Assembly (NCBI GenBank): GCA_910577795.1
Contig: CAJTNW010000010.1
Coordinates: 25,758-49,593, forward strand
DNA length: 23,836 nt
Direction: 5' to 3'
Source: an uncultured Christensenella sp.
GTDB lineage: Bacteria; Bacillota; Clostridia; Christensenellales; UBA3700
Made by a program: the position numbers and the translations under genes. Positions 21,837 to 23,836 of the stretch are shown piece by piece. A model generated the notes under the pieces. The model saw only the letters and a program-made list of their open reading frames with translations, made no database searches and was not told the origin of the DNA. Every line of letters begins with the position of its first letter. The stretch's first letter is position 1.

Positions 21837-23836
21837 TTATTTCCTTTGTTTTTGGAATAATTTTCTTAAGTTTTTACCGTTTAACTTACTTATAGTATAC
21901 CATACTGTTATACCTGCTATCAATACTATTCCTATTAAAGTCAATAAAATATTTTCCCAGCCTAACCAAAAAGTTTTAAAATAAACTTCATATTCATTTA
22001 TAAGTTTTGCAAATACTATATTAATGGCTGACAATATTCCGTATCCTAAAATACTACCTATAACACACTGAACTAGTAATACTAGCACAATATTCAAACT
22101 AAATATATTAATAATACTTTTTTGCTTTGCTCCAAGTGATTTTAAAATTAATAATTCTTTATTTTTGGTATTTATAGTATTTGACATTATTATTGATAAT
22201 AACACGAACAATACAAACATAGAAATACAAAATAATGGTATTGCTATATATACATTGGTCACATTTATAGTATCAACATCTGTCCAATTAATGTTTGTAT
22301 AATTATTTAGTTTCCAAAATACTTCAAAATTTTTACTTGTATTTTTTATGTCTTTTAATTTTAAATTTTCCCCATTTATCAAAAATGGTGTGGCTTGAAA
22401 AGCCGGTTTATAAATCCTAAGATATTCCTCTTCACTAATAAAAACGCATCCTCGACTAACTATATCTTTTTCTATTCCAACGATTTTATATGTTTTTGTA
22501 AAAAATATTTCTTCTATTTGGTATGTAGAAACTGATTTAATAGATGATTTCACAAATGTTAAACTAATATTATCGCCAATATTAAGTTTATTACCTTTAC
22601 TTTCAATATTTTCTATAAACTCTTTATCTGCAATAACTATCTCATTATCTTGTAAATTACTATAATTATTCAATTCCTCAAGATTATGATATTCTCGTAT
22701 TGCAGTATTTAATGGCATATAAGTCATAAAATCATTTACATTCACATTATTTGTATCTATAGTAAAATGATAACCAGACCAAATTATTTGATTATTATCA
22801 AAAAACATACCTTCACTATAAAGCCTTTCCGGTCTTAATACTGCATTCCACAAAAAATTATTCTTAAGATAGTTGTCCACTTTTTCTTTAGACCAATTAA
22901 CATTGTTACTTGCATTTCTGTCATCAAATACACCTACTATAGTAAAACTTGAACCATCAAAATTTTTCTTACCTATTATATCACTTATACTTTTAAATTG
23001 ATAAGTTTCGCCAGAACTTTTTGATACAAAATCTTTGCAGTACAACCAATAATCTAAGTTGGTTTTGGATATGGCTATCTCATTTCTTTCAACTGGTGCT
23101 CTACCATATAACATTTTTATGCATAATTCCTCGGGACTATCTATGTAAATTTCAAAAGCACCTACTCCACAATATAAGTTTTCATAGCATGGTGGTAACA
23201 TTTCATTATTTATTCTTAAAAAATCATTTGTACCATACAGACCATTTTTATTATAAGTATAGAAAACTTTAGCATTGCTATTACTTTCAATAAATTTTAC
23301 AACATTATTTTCACTATTAGCATTCTTAGTAGTTTCAAAACTTGTGGTAAGCGAAATTAGTTTGTCTTCACTACTTTTTAATTGCTTATAAAACGTCTGT
23401 TCGTAACTTGAAAAAATCATTGATGTACTAACTAAAATTAAGCCTATCATAACCGCACAAATTAATGATAAAACTACCTTTTTTGCAATACTTTTGTTAT
23501 TAAATGCAATTGTTAATCCAAATGTACTATTTAGGCTTAAACTTTTATTTTTTCGTAGTTTGTTTTTGCCTTTTGTGTATGAAAATATACTTTTACTATC
23601 GATTTTTGAGGGTTTTTTATCTATTGTAGCATTGTTTAATTGTTCTTCTTTTCCACTTTTTATATCTTCTTTTTCTTTATCATTTTTATTTATAATATCA
23701 TTTTCATAGTCATTCACGACTTTTCCATTTTGCATCCATATCATTCTATCCGCATACTGGGATATTGCCTTATCATGTGATACTATTACTACCAATATCT
23801 CTTTGGATAATTCCTTTAATATTTCATATACTTTGT
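21837..23836 (-). CDS. ABC transporter ATPase-permease fusion (FtsX type), 5' end missing
   Basis: The gene runs off the right edge, so the true start is not in the window; about 666 residues are seen. The first part, KVYEILKELSKEILVVIVSHD, is the end of an ABC ATPase with its H-loop histidine, followed by QYADRMIWMQNGKV. A charged linker of about 60 residues leads to a membrane helix (KKVVLSLICAVMIGLILVSTSMIF), a large extracytoplasmic domain of about 400 residues, and three C-terminal membrane helices (near MFVLFVLLSIIM, VLLVQCVIGSILGYG and ILLTLIGIVLIAGITV). This is the plan of one-chain ABC/FtsX proteins in Clostridia, which act in export or in resistance to antimicrobial peptides. The substrate is unknown. 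A terminator separates it from minD. Confidence 0.9.
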   Translation of the reverse strand, partial: KVYEILKELSKEILVVIVSHDKAISQYADRMIWMQNGKVVNDYENDIINKNDKEKEDIKSGKEEQLNNATIDKKPSKIDSKSIFSYTKGKNKLRKNKSLSLNSTFGLTIAFNNKSIAKKVVLSLICAVMIGLILVSTSMIFSSYEQTFYKQLKSSEDKLISLTTSFETTKNANSENNVVKFIESNSNAKVFYTYNKNGLYGTNDFLRINNEMLPPCYENLYCGVGAFEIYIDSPEELCIKMLYGRAPVERNEIAISKTNLDYWLYCKDFVSKSSGETYQFKSISDIIGKKNFDGSSFTIVGVFDDRNASNNVNWSKEKVDNYLKNNFLWNAVLRPERLYSEGMFFDNNQIIWSGYHFTIDTNNVNVNDFMTYMPLNTAIREYHNLEELNNYSNLQDNEIVIADKEFIENIESKGNKLNIGDNISLTFVKSSIKSVSTYQIEEIFFTKTYKIVGIEKDIVSRGCVFISEEEYLRIYKPAFQATPFLINGENLKLKDIKNTSKNFEVFWKLNNYTNINWTDVDTINVTNVYIAIPLFCISMFVLFVLLSIIMSNTINTKNKELLILKSLGAKQKSIINIFSLNIVLVLLVQCVIGSILGYGILSAINIVFAKLINEYEVYFKTFWLGWENILLTLIGIVLIAGITVWYTISKLNGKNLRKLFQKQRK

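Noticed and set aside
1..23836. CRISPR arrays, tRNA or rRNA genes, insertion sequences, prophage
   Set aside because: I looked for regularly spaced repeats, tRNA T-loop sequences, transposase motifs and terminal repeats and saw none.

Overview
The window looks like chromosomal DNA from a low-GC, Gram-positive, Clostridia-like member of the Bacillota. It is very AT-rich and genes start behind strong GGAGG-type ribosome sites. L27 carries the N-terminal extension that Firmicutes remove with the Prp protease, the Prp gene lies between rplU and rpmA, and a SpoIVFB-type protease sits next to minD. TGA is used as a stop (for example in the ATGA overlaps at 15674-15677 and 16333-16336), so the code is the standard bacterial one. 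I saw no tRNA, rRNA, CRISPR array, transposase or phage gene. Almost all genes are on the minus strand.

Left part (1-3480): an AT-rich gene-free stretch with two perfect DnaA-box sequences, then an unidentified 232-aa protein on the minus strand (faint YtxC resemblance). Divergent from it, a consensus promoter drives a GH36 alpha-galactosidase, followed by a small XRE regulator and a two-way terminator. Middle part (3505-11458, minus): a 77-aa Cys-motif protein with a histone-like tail, a minimal alanyl-tRNA synthetase that ends after its editing domain, a LysR regulator tightly coupled to a type III glutamine synthetase, and two adjoining FtsX-type permeases with no ATPase beside them. A 42-aa acidic peptide gene on the plus strand (11666-11794) faces away from the permeases.

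Right part (11872-23836, minus): a three-part hypothetical protein, then a housekeeping block read right to left: minD, minE, an 83-aa membrane protein, SpoIVFB-like protease, ROK sugar kinase, radical SAM protein, DUF2344 protein, RNase G, and (behind its own promoter and an L21 leader RNA) rplU-prp-rpmA. This echoes the Bacillus order minCD-spoIVFA-spoIVFB-rplU-prp-rpmA, with minE added, SpoIVFA replaced by a tiny membrane protein, and a sugar kinase plus the radical SAM/DUF2344/rng trio inserted. The window ends inside an ABC ATPase-permease fusion.

No complete unmistakably new system is visible. The best leads are the 42-aa peptide with the divergent ATPase-less permease pair, the Cys-motif protein with a Lys/Ala/Thr tail, and the small membrane protein that shares a reading frame with the SpoIVFB-like protease across a single stop codon.
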